A stretch of 64,000 bases of DNA from Tritrichomonas musculus (Eukaryota > Parabasalia > Tritrichomonadida > Tritrichomonadidae), in assembly GCA_039105265.1 (NCBI GenBank), contig JAPFFF010000001.1, positions 1,054,001-1,118,000 on the forward strand, read 5' to 3'. The notes under the pieces are model-generated. The model made no database searches and had not been told where the DNA came from. It saw only the letters and a program-made list of their open reading frames with translations. Made by a program: the position numbers and the translations under genes. Positions 54,034-64,000 of this stretch are shown here, piece after piece; position 1 is the first letter of the stretch, and each line of letters starts with the position of its first letter.

Positions 54034-54936
54034 TTGTTAAATCTTGTTTTAGTATTACTGAAAAAGTTGATAATAAAAACGGTTGAACAACCATATTTCA
54101 AATTTTAATTTTTTCTTTAAAAATAAATCAATATTGTTCTTATCTGAAAGATTCAAAAAGAATTTTAAAGGCAAAGCCAAAATTTCTTTTTCTATCATAT
54201 TATATGATAATTTTGCTGTTCAAATCTTATTAATATCTTGAAGATAAAAACATATATTTAACAGCATTATTTCAAATTTATGTTTAAATAAGGTCTTGCT
54301 TTGTTTTTGATGAAATTATAGGGTTTAAATCAATTTTTATTCAAAACTTGTATTTTATGATGAAACAAAAACTAAGTATTTGATGATTTTGAAATCGCTA
54401 AGAGGAATGAACTCAAATTTGAACTTGAGAATTGGATTGAGCATTATTATAATGAAAAAAATCATCAAATCATGAAATGGTAAAAGAACGAAAAGAAAAA
54501 AAAGCAAATTCTTGAGAATTACAAACAAATTAAAGAACAATGATAAAGCAAGCACAGATTTCATCAAATTTACAGAGCAAATACACTATTCGTTTTATCA
54601 AAATAATAACAATAAAGAATATTATGATAATGATTCCTAGAGAGAAAGTGACGAAATTGATCATCTTAATTATGAATGTAATTTATTATAAATCTGGTAT
54701 ATGAAATAGATATTTGTGTAAATATCAATTTGTATTTGATTAAAGGCGCATTGGACACAATTAAATATTAATAACTTTAATATGAAATAGATATTAAATA
54801 TTTAAATTTGAATTTGATGGTTTCGTTTTTCAATACAATGACTATAGTAATTCATTTTTCAGTTTTTATTTGTTCCTCTTATTCAATAATCAATAAGAAT
54901 GACAAGATACAATGTCAACAAATACAAATATTTTTA
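54034..54936. other. Intergenic DNA with a faint coding-like trace
   Basis: Between about 54355 and 54690 the plus strand has Lys/Glu/Asn-rich short frames that look like remains of a gene, but no family can be named. The rest is AT-rich with nothing recognised. Confidence 0.3.
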
Positions 54937-56265
54937 TTAAGTATAGTGAATTGGATTGTTTTCTGATCTCCTTGGATGAAGAGAAGGAATTCCTAATTTG
55001 TTCAAAAGCTTGTGCTTTTTGTAGTTAATTTTTCTAGGTTCAACAGGACGAGGAATCGGCGGTAAAGCCTTCTCATTTTTATTGACAATAATTTTCAAAT
55101 AATTTTTAGGGCTATTTTCATCATTACTATCATTGTATATTGTATACAAATTAAATGATGTTCTCGAATCAATTCTGACCAATTTTGGACCATTCAAATT
55201 TTCATCAATATCTTTTCTAACCGTTAAGAAACTTTTTTCAAATTTTGAATCACTTTCTGATCGTTCTAATGATAAATGAGCAACAATTTTATGATATTCA
55301 AATTCTTCATCTATTCCCAAAAAACGATCAACTTTTCTGAGAGAAACAAATTTAGGATCAAGTTTTCCACTTGTTACTAAAACATGCCTCAAAAACATAT
55401 GATTGAGAGCATCTTTGATAGATATCCTTCTTTTAACATTAACAGTCATTAATCGTCGAATCAAATTAGCGCATAAATCAGAAACGTAAGATGGTATTTT
55501 ATATTCACCAGCTTGAATTTGTTGAAACATCGCTGATTGAGTTTTTTTGGTCCAGGGAATTCCTCCTGTTACAAGTGAATACAAAATAACGCCGCATGAC
55601 CAAATATCGTTCTTTTTACCATCGTATGGATTTCCACTGATACACTCAGGGGAAGCATAGCAAGGCGATCCGCATGGTGTTTTCGTAAAGTTATTATTAT
55701 CACTTACTAGTAATTTTGATAATCCAAAATCACAGATTTTTACTCTTCCAAACTGATCAATAAGAATATTTTCTGGCTTTAAGTCTCGATGGGCAACATT
55801 TAAAGAATGTATGTATTGAAGTCCAATAAGAATTTGTTTTATGTATATAGCTGCTTTCATTTCTGGTAGCTTACGTTGTTTTTTAATGATATCAAATAGC
55901 TCACCACCAGGACATAGCTCTAAAAATATATAATAATATTTGTCATCTGTTTGTACATCAATTAATTGAACAACATTTGGATGATGCATTAATTGATGAA
56001 TTTTTATTTCTTGATCAAGTCTTTTCGTTACTTTTTTTTCATCAATTTTGGTTTTTGGAATAATTTTGCATGCTACACGACGTTTTGGTAAGTTTTCTTT
56101 TTTATCATCATCATTATCAGTTAAATCACTATTTTCTTTTAATTGATCTTGGTTAGAAGTTGGCAACTCTTCTGCAAGACAAACTGTAGAATATGCTCCT
56201 TCTCCAATTGTGCTTTTGATTTTATAGTTGCCAACAACTTTCCCGATGAAATTACCGAGACTCAT
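54937..56265 (-). CDS. CAMK/SNF1-like Ser/Thr protein kinase, 442 aa
   Basis: A complete kinase domain lies at about residues 14-290. Glycine loop GEGAYSTV (21-28), ATP-anchoring K67 in VACKII, helix-C E86, catalytic HRDLKPEN (159-166), DFG (179-181) and SPE (205-207) in place of APE are all present, so it should be active. Motifs such as GGELFDIIKK and CGSPCYASPECI place it near the CAMK/AMPK-related group. It has an acidic insert of about 28 residues (33-60) between the glycine loop and the lysine. The C-terminal 150 residues have no known domain. The start codon has TCATT just upstream. Confidence 0.92.
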   Translation of the reverse strand: MSLGNFIGKVVGNYKIKSTIGEGAYSTVCLAEELPTSNQDQLKENSDLTDNDDDKKENLPKRRVACKIIPKTKIDEKKVTKRLDQEIKIHQLMHHPNVVQLIDVQTDDKYYYIFLELCPGGELFDIIKKQRKLPEMKAAIYIKQILIGLQYIHSLNVAHRDLKPENILIDQFGRVKICDFGLSKLLVSDNNNFTKTPCGSPCYASPECISGNPYDGKKNDIWSCGVILYSLVTGGIPWTKKTQSAMFQQIQAGEYKIPSYVSDLCANLIRRLMTVNVKRRISIKDALNHMFLRHVLVTSGKLDPKFVSLRKVDRFLGIDEEFEYHKIVAHLSLERSESDSKFEKSFLTVRKDIDENLNGPKLVRIDSRTSFNLYTIYNDSNDENSPKNYLKIIVNKNEKALPPIPRPVEPRKINYKKHKLLNKLGIPSLHPRRSENNPIHYT

Positions 56266-56270
56266 AATAA

Positions 56271-56275
56271 AATGA
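56271..56275 (-). promoter_or_regulatory. Possible TCA-type initiator of the kinase gene
   Basis: TCATT on the minus strand, 6-10 bases before the ATG, fits the short leaders of trichomonads. Short motif. Confidence 0.3.
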
Positions 56276-57319
56276 TTTATTGTGAAAAATTCTATGTTAT
56301 CAATTTTTTGAATTAAATAAAAATAAAAATATCTGAAAAATCAATATCATTCATTTTTACTCAATTATTTGAAACAAATAAAATTATTTGTATTCAATCT
56401 TATTATATAAATTTTCTCAAAAAGTCTGAAAAGTTTGATTAAAAAAAAATATCTTCATTCAATTTGATGTTACTATTAAAAAAGTCGCTATTCCATCCAA
56501 ATTTGATCAAATTGAAATGGCAGCATCAATTTAATATATATCTCAAATCTCTATTTTTTTACAAATGTAATATATCATAAGATTTGATAAGTAATATATT
56601 TCTTAAAATAATAATAATCAGGTAAATAAATTGAATTTTACCATATTCATTTCAGAAGAAAAACAAAGTTATTTCTAAAAAACTATATACATATTATATT
56701 TTTATCTTTTTTATTAATCCAAATAAAAATATAATATGTTAATGAATTAATTATAAACAATCAGTGGTTTGAATTCACACATTGCACTTTTTGCTTTTTT
56801 ATTCATTAATAATAAACCATTATCAGTGAAATTACTTAGCATTAGTTTTATATATATCATATAATTAACAAAGAGAACAATGAACGTAAATAATAAGAAA
56901 CCAAGAAAGAAAATAAGTATCTAATCTAAAGATAAATGATAAAAAGCATATTGATTAGGATTTAATATGAGAAACATGAATTTGATTTAGCTAACAAAGA
57001 ATGCTAATTATTACCCTTTTATTCAGAACCATAAAAAACCACGATGAACGCAGAACATCAGTTATTTATCTGAATACATATTCGAGATGGCTTTCAGGGA
57101 TACTCATACTCGATTATGAGAAAATAAATATCTCAAAATAAATCAATAAACAAGAAAAATTGAGATTGAATTTTTTTCGAAATTTGAAGTTTTTTAATTC
57201 AATAAAGCCAGCTTTTATGATTGATATTTATAGGGCATTGATTCTTCTGATTGAGAGATTTATATGCACAATAAAAGCAAAAAAAAAAAAACTTTTTATA
57301 AATAAAAAAGTTAAAAAAG
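56276..57319. other. AT-rich intergenic DNA
   Basis: No gene, RNA or repeat recognised in this 1-kb stretch. Confidence 0.4.
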
Positions 57320-57393
57320 AGCGATGAGTGGATTCGAACCACCGACCTTAAGGTTATGAGCCTCACAAACTAAACCAGCTGTTCCACATCGCT
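57320..57393 (-). tRNA. tRNA-Met(CAT)
   Basis: 74 nt. Acceptor AGCGATG pairs perfectly with CATCGCT; anticodon loop CTCATAA; T arm GGTTCGAATCC; followed by a T-run. The A1-T72 pair recalls initiators, but the ordinary TTCGAAT loop and anticodon stem without three G-C pairs favour an elongator tRNA-Met. Confidence 0.9.
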
Positions 57394-57589
57394 TTCCATA
57401 CTTTGATACGCTGCTTTTATATTTAAATATATAAAAAAAGTAGATTATTAAATTGGTTTCTAATTTAATCAAAAACTTATTAAATATAATGGTATCAAAT
57501 TTCACCTATAAATGACTTTGAATCTTTATATGGAAAAAAATAAAATCATTTTTGATATTAAAAATATTATTTATTCATACTAATAAAAT

Positions 57590-58195
57590 TCAAATAATAT
57601 TATTAACAACACTTAAAAAATCTTTGCCGTCAGCACTTGGCGGAAGATCTTTTTTAAATTTTAATGGCAAGCAATACCTTTTAATCACATTTGATGTTTT
57701 CGGTAAAACTTGATCTGGTAAATCTTGGGGACTTGCTTTATTTTTCTTCTTTTTTAGTGAAATATACCTATTTTTAATACTGTAAGATGTTCTTCCTTCG
57801 AAATATTGCTCCATTTTTTTCCATTTGGGTCCGAGGGCCGAATATTTTTCAAGTAAAAGTTCATCCTCTTCTTTTGTCCATTTTTCTTTTCTTTTTATTC
57901 CCTCGCTTAAATATAATTGATAACGTTCCCTGCATTGCCTAGCACTCCTTCCTTCAATATGCATAGCAATATAATACCAATTTATTTTGTCGTTTATGCC
58001 AAATTGCTTGACAAGTTGAATTAAAAGTTGATCTTCTTTAGCTGAAAAAGGAAACCTTGTTCGATGTGGAGCTTGAGATTTGTCAAGCTGATTATTTTTT
58101 TGGTCATTTGCCGCATTAAAGTAATTTAGATTGATTGGTATTTGAGATCCACCGTAGTTGCTTTGCTGGAAAATATTCGGGGCATTGTTGAACAT
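57590..58195 (-). CDS. R2R3-type Myb DNA-binding protein, 201 aa
   Basis: Two Myb repeats: about residues 48-98 (PFSAKEDQLLIQLVKQFG, INWYYIAMHIEGRSARQCRERY) and 104-150 (EKWTKEEDELLLEKYSALG, PKWKKMEQYFEGRTSYSIKNRY). The first Trp of repeat 1 is Phe, as is common. The second-helix motifs GRSARQCRERY and GRTSYSIKNRY are the DNA-reading parts. The N-terminal 45 residues are Asn/Gln-rich; the C-terminal 50 are basic then mixed. Trichomonads have many small Myb regulators of this size. Nuclear transcription factor; target unknown. Confidence 0.9.
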   Translation of the reverse strand: MFNNAPNIFQQSNYGGSQIPINLNYFNAANDQKNNQLDKSQAPHRTRFPFSAKEDQLLIQLVKQFGINDKINWYYIAMHIEGRSARQCRERYQLYLSEGIKRKEKWTKEEDELLLEKYSALGPKWKKMEQYFEGRTSYSIKNRYISLKKKKNKASPQDLPDQVLPKTSNVIKRYCLPLKFKKDLPPSADGKDFLSVVNNII

Positions 58196-58211
58196 GCCTG
58201 ATCAATCTATT

Positions 58212-58216
58212 TATGA
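58212..58216 (-). promoter_or_regulatory. Possible TCA-type initiator of the Myb gene
   Basis: TCATA on the minus strand, about 20 bases upstream of the ATG. Confidence 0.3.
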
Positions 58217-59856
58217 AAATAAAAATTGAATGATTATTAAAATACAATTATTTGAAAAAATATCGTATGTTTTCAGAATCCCAAAAGATAAATTATTAAA
58301 ATATCTCATTAAATAAAATATATTTAATAAATTATTATTATTAATTATAATATATGATTTAATTTATACCTTAGAAATTATTAATTAATTTCAAAAAATC
58401 TTTATAAATAAAGATAAAATTGTTTTGATACAAGAGTAAAATTTTAGAAAATTTTTTATCAATTATATTTTTTTCTAATACGTAAAGGATATTGAAAACA
58501 TTGACCAGCATGTTATAATCCAATTATCAGTATAATATTCAGATATATATTGGAATTTATCAAATAACGAACTCAACTATGATACGATTTTTTTTTTTGA
58601 ATACTCGCATACGATATTTTATTTATTTTTGAATACTCATTCAATATTATTATAACTACGATTTCTATAAAACCAATTTTAATTTTCATTGATTAAATTA
58701 ATGTTCTAAATTAATAATGAAAAAAATGATTCTTCTTATGATTTATTATAAATTTGGACCCATATATAAAATAAAAAAAACACTATAAATTTAATATAAA
58801 TTGGAACTTTTAAGAATATTATATAGATATTACAATGTATCTTGTGCTTTAAAGTTTGGAGCTCTAGAGATATTAAATCTCAGATCTTACTTAATTGATC
58901 TGATCATTCAAAAAATTAGTAAATATACGTAAAACACTTTTTTATATGTCCCTACTTTATCTGGTGTTAGTTTATAGTTTCCATTAAAATGAATATATGT
59001 GCATTTATCTAAGTATATTTTTTATTCTTTGCTATTTAATTATTTTCGAACATATTCTATATTTTTTTCACAAAATTGCAATTTCATTTAATTTTAAATC
59101 ATATATTTATATTTTGTTCTTTTTTAAAAATAAACTTTTTGAATGTCTTAAGTCATATACGTTATTTTTTCAATCAACTTTTTGAAGGTCTGAAGTATTA
59201 TACGTTATTTTGGATCAACTTTTTGAAGGTCTGAAGTATTATACGTTAATTTATTTCGTAAACTTTTTGAATAATTTTGAGAGGAATTCCATATCTCTTT
59301 ATCTAGCCAGACAATTGATATTTTAAGTGGTGCTAATCGAAAATATGGGCCATTATGAAATATATATTTTGATTTTTTATAATTCTGTAAGAGAATTTCA
59401 AAGAAATTTGAAATTTTGTTAAATTTTGAACATATTTTTTTATTATCTAACTTTATAGGGGTCCTTTTTTTGTAATTTTAACTTAAAATATAGGACAATA
59501 CATTTCATACCTTTTGAGCTTATATTGTCCCGTAACAATTACTGCATATTTAGAAAAATAGTAATTTTGATCATTTTTGATATCTCCTTACCAGTAAATT
59601 TAATCTGGCCCAAATCATGTCTACCATAATTAATTCATATACTAATCATGTTAGAATGAATTTTATCCGAATATATGAAATATTCACGATTTTTTCTCTC
59701 AAAAAAAATTCAATACTTCAGAGTTTCCACACCTTTCTTTTTTCTGAAAAAAGTAATATACATTCCATTATTTTAGAATATTAATGTTTTATTTAGAATA
59801 TAAAAGGATTTGGTTGATGACATGTGATGTAAAATAAATAAAAAATTGAATGTAAA
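58217..59856. other. AT-rich intergenic DNA
   Basis: Except for a short tandem repeat near 59129-59265, no gene or element is recognised. A small plus frame at 58997 is hydrophobic low-complexity and not supported. Confidence 0.4.
59129..59275. repeat. Three tandem copies of a 41-54 bp unit
   Basis: (A/C)AACTTTTTGAA followed by GGTCTGAAGTATTATACGTTA (first copy diverged) repeats from 59129, 59177 and 59218, with a last partial AAACTTTTTGAATAA at 59261. Confidence 0.7.
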
Positions 59857-60306
59857 ATGATCAGCGATATAAAGAAAAAAGTTCTTTTTGTTTGCTTAGG
59901 AAATATATGCCGTTCGCCAGCATGTGAAGGAATTGCTCGGAGTTTATGTAATGGAAAAGCTTTTTTTGATTCAGCTGGTACAGAAGCAGAAATTGGCTCT
60001 CCTCCTGATTATCGTTCAATAGCAGTGTGCAAAAGACATGGAATTAACATTAGTGGTCATTGTGGAAGACAAATGGATGATTCTGATTGGTCAAAATTCG
60101 ATTTAATTGCTGCTCTTGATAATGAAATTTTTTATACATTGGGGAAATGGCAACCAAACAATTCAAAAGCAAAACTTGCTTTATTTGATGAAAAGAATGG
60201 AGGGGTTCTCGATCCTTGGTACGGTGATGAGTCTGGATTTGAAGATATGTACAATCAAATAGAAAAAGCTATGCCTGATTTTTTAAAGGAACAAAAAGTT
60301 ATTTAA
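59857..60306 (+). CDS. Low-molecular-weight protein tyrosine phosphatase, 149 aa
   Basis: Full-length member of the LMW-PTP family. The phosphate loop C13-LGNIC-R19-S20 (VLFVCLGNICRSP) is near the N-terminus. The general acid D119 lies in DPWYG, followed by DESGFEDMYNQI as usual. The enzyme removes phosphate from phosphotyrosine through a Cys intermediate. No signal peptide; cytoplasmic. The ATG chosen places the loop at the usual distance from the N-terminus. In bacteria relatives work with tyrosine kinases or arsenate; in this setting a signalling role is likely. Confidence 0.95.
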   Translation: MISDIKKKVLFVCLGNICRSPACEGIARSLCNGKAFFDSAGTEAEIGSPPDYRSIAVCKRHGINISGHCGRQMDDSDWSKFDLIAALDNEIFYTLGKWQPNNSKAKLALFDEKNGGVLDPWYGDESGFEDMYNQIEKAMPDFLKEQKVI

Positions 60307-60723
60307 TGATCTATTTCATGTGGTTTAAAGTTTCAAGACCAATTAACTATTTTTCATTATCTGATTTTCTTTTATAAAACTAAAATTATTTTAAATTATA
60401 AAAACTAAAGATTCGATTTTTTTAATCTTAATGATTACTAATTTCCGACTGTTTCGAGTTTAAAGTCAAATGAAATTTGAGAAGATTTGTCTATTTTTTT
60501 CTCGAATTTTGAATACTGTAAAATTCTTAATATTACTTCATGATTCATTAATAATGAACTAAATAAAGATGAATTATTCAAAAATACAGATTATGAAGCA
60601 ATTACTTTCATTAAAAAAAACTTTGGTTTTTGTTTGAATTAATGGCACAAAAATTAAACTGACATATTTTGTATTTAATTTTCATTAATCAAAATTTTTT
60701 AATATTTTTTTACATTTTATTTA
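60307..60723. other. AT-rich intergenic DNA
   Basis: No gene recognised. TCATTAA near 60683 might serve as initiator for the next gene. Confidence 0.35.
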
Positions 60724-61353
60724 ATGTTCAGCGCTTTTGATGATTCAACTTTTGCAGAAGATGTCAATAGTCAATCCAGCACATTAGATAGAGAAGCAAT
60801 TTTATCATCTGAAATTAAAGATTTGTATGTCTATGTTACTCCTCTGAAAGTTGTCAATCCAATCATGCAATTATTTTTTTACAGACACCAAAACTTGCGT
60901 AAAGCTGTTGCACAAAATGTAAATCATGCAGCAATCATTGCTCGGACAGAAAATGATTCACTAATTCTGATTGAATATGGAGCTTACATGGAACAAAGTA
61001 ATGAAAATCATTCTAAAAGGTTTTTCTACTATCAAGGAAATGATGGACTTCGTTTTATTCAAATTCCAAATTCAACTTTAAGATTAATTAATTCTGATTG
61101 GCAAAATTTGTGTATTCATTGTAAAATTAACATTAAAATGAAAATATCAACTTTACTATATGAAACGCATTTTGTGAAAGGTATTCAACAATGGCATAAA
61201 AAAGATTATAATATAATTACGCATAATTGTCAAGATTTTGTCAGTTCTGCAATACAAGTTTTAGGAGCAATAAAAGATTCAAACGTTGATTCTAATAAAA
61301 TTCCTTTAATAATACAAGCTTCGTTTGCACAAAATGAACGCCTATATCTTTGA
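60724..61353 (+). CDS. Permuted papain-fold (PPPDE/LRAT-like) protein, 209 aa
   Basis: The pattern is that of a circularly permuted papain-like thiol hydrolase. H68 lies in NHAAIIAR, followed by a strand pair and IEYGAY. Near the C-terminus, YNIITHNCQDFVSSAIQVL places C169 at the start of a helix, as in PPPDE/DeSI peptidases and LRAT-type acyltransferases. The first 35 residues are variable. No signal peptide or membrane helix is clear. Whether it cleaves ubiquitin-like tags or acts on lipids cannot be told; the fold call is moderately sure, the function is not. Confidence 0.65.
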   Translation: MFSAFDDSTFAEDVNSQSSTLDREAILSSEIKDLYVYVTPLKVVNPIMQLFFYRHQNLRKAVAQNVNHAAIIARTENDSLILIEYGAYMEQSNENHSKRFFYYQGNDGLRFIQIPNSTLRLINSDWQNLCIHCKINIKMKISTLLYETHFVKGIQQWHKKDYNIITHNCQDFVSSAIQVLGAIKDSNVDSNKIPLIIQASFAQNERLYL

Positions 61354-61419
61354 ACATAAATAAAAGACTTTTTTTCATGAATAAACTCTCAAAATATAAC
61401 TTTATTTTTTGATAATATA

Positions 61420-62918
61420 AAGTCGGATTCAAAAGGCTTGGGATAAACTTTTTGAAAACGATAAGGTCAAATTTATAAATCTTTTAGGCCAATTTGTCCC
61501 AAGATGAATGATTTTTTTTCTGAGAAACATTGAAAAAAAATTGAAAGATGTCCCAAGCATTAGTGTGGCGATTTGATTTCAGAGCCATTTTGAATTTTCT
61601 CAGAAATTTAAATGATGGCTCTGAATTTTTTGAATTTTTATAAGTAAATTTTTTTTTATCAATTTATTAAAATATTAAGCACATTTATTTAAAAAAAATA
61701 AAAATATACCATATAGATAATAAATTACATGCTTTTTATAAAACAAAATGGAGTTTAAACAAACACTTTTATGATTAATAAGTATATAATATTTGAATTT
61801 TTTTTAGAAATAAAGATAATATTTTATAGAAGAAATATGAATTTATCATGTAATATCCTTATTCATTGCATTGAAATCTTGTATAATTCAATATTTGATT
61901 GAAATTTCAAATAATATAATTTAGATCTTTGAAATAAATCATTTTATTACCGGATAATATTATTTTTTATGCATCAATAAATGTATTAAGAACTTTTCAA
62001 GAAGGAATCATAGCCAAAATCTCCTAAATAATGAAAAATTTAATGATCTTACATTTTTGATAAAAAAATCTAGCTATCTTATTCAATATTATTTAATTTG
62101 CGTTATTTATGAAAAAAACATTTATGATTTTTTGCTCCTTTCTTTGATAATAAATAGCTTCCGCATAATTGGCATTGATATGCTTTAGAAACATGGATTT
62201 TATCTTCCATAATCAATCTGATTTCGATGAAAATATTATTATATTGATTTTTGTATATTGTTGTTTTAATCATATTGGGATGCCACAATGTTATTTCTTG
62301 CATTTTTACAAAAATATAAGCGACCAAATAAATCATCAAATATTATTTCAATGAACTCATATAATTTTTAAAATGAAAAAGTTTTAAAAATTGAACGTCG
62401 CTCTGAATATTTTTCAATACCCAAACTATGATTTTTATTTGTTTTGCCTATTTTGAAAGAATGAATGCGAATTATTAAAAATGAATGCTAAATTAATATT
62501 TCCCATGAGGTTTTCTTTTGATAAAGCATGTTTTAAATAATGAAACCAGACTTTTTTTGAATATATATTTTTAATTAAATAAGATAGATAGACCAAATAA
62601 AAGCATTATACATATGCATATATATATTTTTATATAATTTTAAATATATTGCCTTTCTTAAAACTCTAAATTTCCCCATAAAAATAGATCATCATATTAT
62701 TTAATTCGACAAAAATCTCATAAATCAGAGAATAATGATTTTTATATTTTTGTTTAATAACATATACCAAATATTTAAAATTATATTATATAATTTTTTT
62801 GCATAGCAGGTCAAGAATTTAATATATATCGATTTGTTTATAAACCAAATATCATCACAAAAATGTTTGAATGACCTCATACAAATCTCCACACTACCAA
62901 GCATTTTGAATCCGGCTT
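61420..62918. mobile_element. 1.5-kb TA-flanked element
   Basis: AAGTCGGATTCAAAAGGCTT at the left is inverted at the right (AAGCCGGATTCAAAATGCTT), both bordered by TA (61418-61419 and 62919-62920). A further similar phrase, CCAAGCATTAGTGTGG, lies inside near 61553. No transposase; the only small frame with a motif is a C2H2-like one at 62103-62336. Probably Tc1/mariner-type and non-autonomous. Confidence 0.65.
62103..62336 (-). CDS. Possible small C2H2 zinc-finger protein, 77 aa
   Basis: The frame starts at ATG 62334-62336 and ends with a canonical C2H2 spacing: CQLC, 12 residues, then H, 4 residues, H (within YQCQLCGSYLLSKKGAKNHK and the residues after). The remainder is unremarkable and hydrophobic-leaning. 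It lies within a TA-flanked element, so it may be captured or a remnant of a longer finger protein. One finger alone is weak evidence. Confidence 0.35.
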   Translation of the reverse strand: MIYLVAYIFVKMQEITLWHPNMIKTTIYKNQYNNIFIEIRLIMEDKIHVSKAYQCQLCGSYLLSKKGAKNHKCFFHK

Positions 62919-62974
62919 TAAAATAATTTTATATAACAGAATGAATTAAAATTTGATGGTCTTTCTGAATTCAA

Positions 62975-63516
62975 TAGAAACAGTTGTAAACAACTTTGCT
63001 ATACCTGTAAATTTCACCGCTTTAAAAATATATCAGAAAAAATTGAAAGAATTTGAAATAAATAAAAACAAAGAAGGCACTTTTGTGCTAATCTGAAAAA
63101 GTTAGAAATTTACGGGTATGAGGAGAATTAATTAATACTTAGTCTATCTAATTTTTATCAAGTATAACTGAATTTAAAAATAAAAATCTAATTAATTAAT
63201 GTATTAAATCAGTTTTCTATTAGGTACATAACTTATCTAAAAATGATTCAGTTATCCAACTTGAAATGTGATATAAAAAACATTTTTTCTGAGGTTTATT
63301 TCCAAATATATACATTATTTTTTTGAAATATAAGTCAGTTACCTCTTGGATAACTGAATCATTTTTAGATAAGTTATGCACCCAATGGATAACTGATTTT
63401 TTTTTTATTTATTAATTAGATTTTTATTTTTCAATTTAGTGATACTTAATATAAATTAGATATACGAAGTATTAATTCATTGTCTTAGTATAACAAAGTT
63501 TTTTACAACTGTTTCT
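62975..63516. mobile_element. 540-bp foldback repeat
   Basis: Nearly the whole stretch is an imperfect inverted repeat: AGAAACAGTTGTAAA at the ends, then TATCTAATTT-type and CTTATCTAAAAATGATTCAG blocks mirrored around about 63295. AAT flanks both ends, perhaps a 3-bp duplication. No coding potential. Confidence 0.6.
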
Positions 63517-64000
63517 AATGATAATGAATTTTTCAATTACGAATACATTGATTCAGGCTCATATTATAAAACAGAATAAAAAAAAACGATATAATGAAGA
63601 AATTTTTACTGTAATAATTTTTTATTTAATACAAAATAATAATTGTTATTCTTATAATTCTAATTCACTATAGTCAGCGGAATCAATGTCTTCGTTAAAA
63701 AAAAATTCATTATCATTGAATACTGAAAAGTCATCAAATTTCAATTCATTCTTCATTTGATTTTGGCCATTATCATTACTTGTTTTCATAATACAATTGA
63801 GTGGAAAAAAAAAATTGAGAGAATTCATATCAATTTTTTGAATGAGGGAACTTCACAAAAAAAATAACAATTTTTATTTGAATTTTATCCATGAAAGAAA
63901 AAAAAAATTAAAGATTATTTGGTTTTTATTTAATGGAATTTTGGTTCTGTTTTTGTGATATCGCACTCGTTAGGGATTTGTGCTTGGTAAGAGTTTTCCA
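63517..64000. other. AT-rich end of the window
   Basis: Only one small acidic frame is seen (63652-63789). The last 100 bases have slightly higher GC but no recognised feature. Confidence 0.35.
63652..63789 (-). CDS. Small acidic open frame, 45 aa
   Basis: An ATG-started frame rich in Asp, Glu, Asn and Phe (DDFSVFNDNEFFF), ending SADYSELEL. Composition is more protein-like than chance AT-rich frames, but no homologue is recognised. It may be a real small gene or the tail of a lost one. Confidence 0.3.
   Translation of the reverse strand: MKTSNDNGQNQMKNELKFDDFSVFNDNEFFFNEDIDSADYSELEL

Overview
The window looks like nuclear DNA of a parabasalid protist, most like Trichomonas or Tritrichomonas. 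The DNA is very AT-rich and I see no introns. Several genes stop in TAAA, and some start codons have a TCA-type initiator a few bases upstream. The gene families are ones trichomonads have expanded: long ankyrin proteins, BTB plus F5/8C proteins, R2R3-Myb proteins, CAMK-like kinases, kinase and Sel1 remnants, and bacterial-looking enzymes (GH3 glucosidase, an epimerase with a zinc ribbon). The species cannot be fixed from sequence alone.

Layout. 1-4630: small decayed elements, one unknown gene, a possible structured RNA, and a TA-flanked MITE (2989-3877) full of 98-bp repeats. 4631-18483: a 13.85-kb block bounded by perfect 36-bp inverted repeats with TA on each side. It holds a 22.5-copy 255-bp palindrome array, an intact pogo-like transposase, a 126-bp repeat field and older inverted relatives of the 255-bp unit. 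18484-25226: an ankyrin gene with an upstream gene fragment, and an SDR/zinc-ribbon gene. 25597-37640: a large inverted duplication with two nearly identical GH3 glucosidase genes pointing away from a 3.2-kb centre, each flanked by alternating tRNA-Ser and tRNA-Arg genes. One arm carries a MITE whose empty site survives in the other arm. 37825-48332: a 10.5-kb foldback element with an 8-bp direct repeat at its ends, kilobase-long inverted arms and a nested insertion. Each arm carries a long GAT/GAA/GAC-AGA triplet tract. 48699-64000: ordinary host genes on both strands (BTB-F5/8C, decayed ankyrin/kinase/Sel1 relics, NF-YC/DRAP1-like histone fold, CAMK-like kinase, tRNA-Met, Myb, low-molecular-weight phosphatase, papain-fold protein) and further TA-flanked or foldback repeats.

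The most notable observations are these. The 255-bp array has a GC-rich palindrome in every unit, and its loop occurs in both orientations. The palindrome is kept by paired changes in a distant relative, and the whole set surrounds a transposase inside clean TA-flanked inverted repeats. Two giant inverted structures lie side by side, with nested insertions that give an order of events. Four identical tRNA-Ser genes have an anticodon loop reading GGA after C33, which is unusual for a eukaryote.
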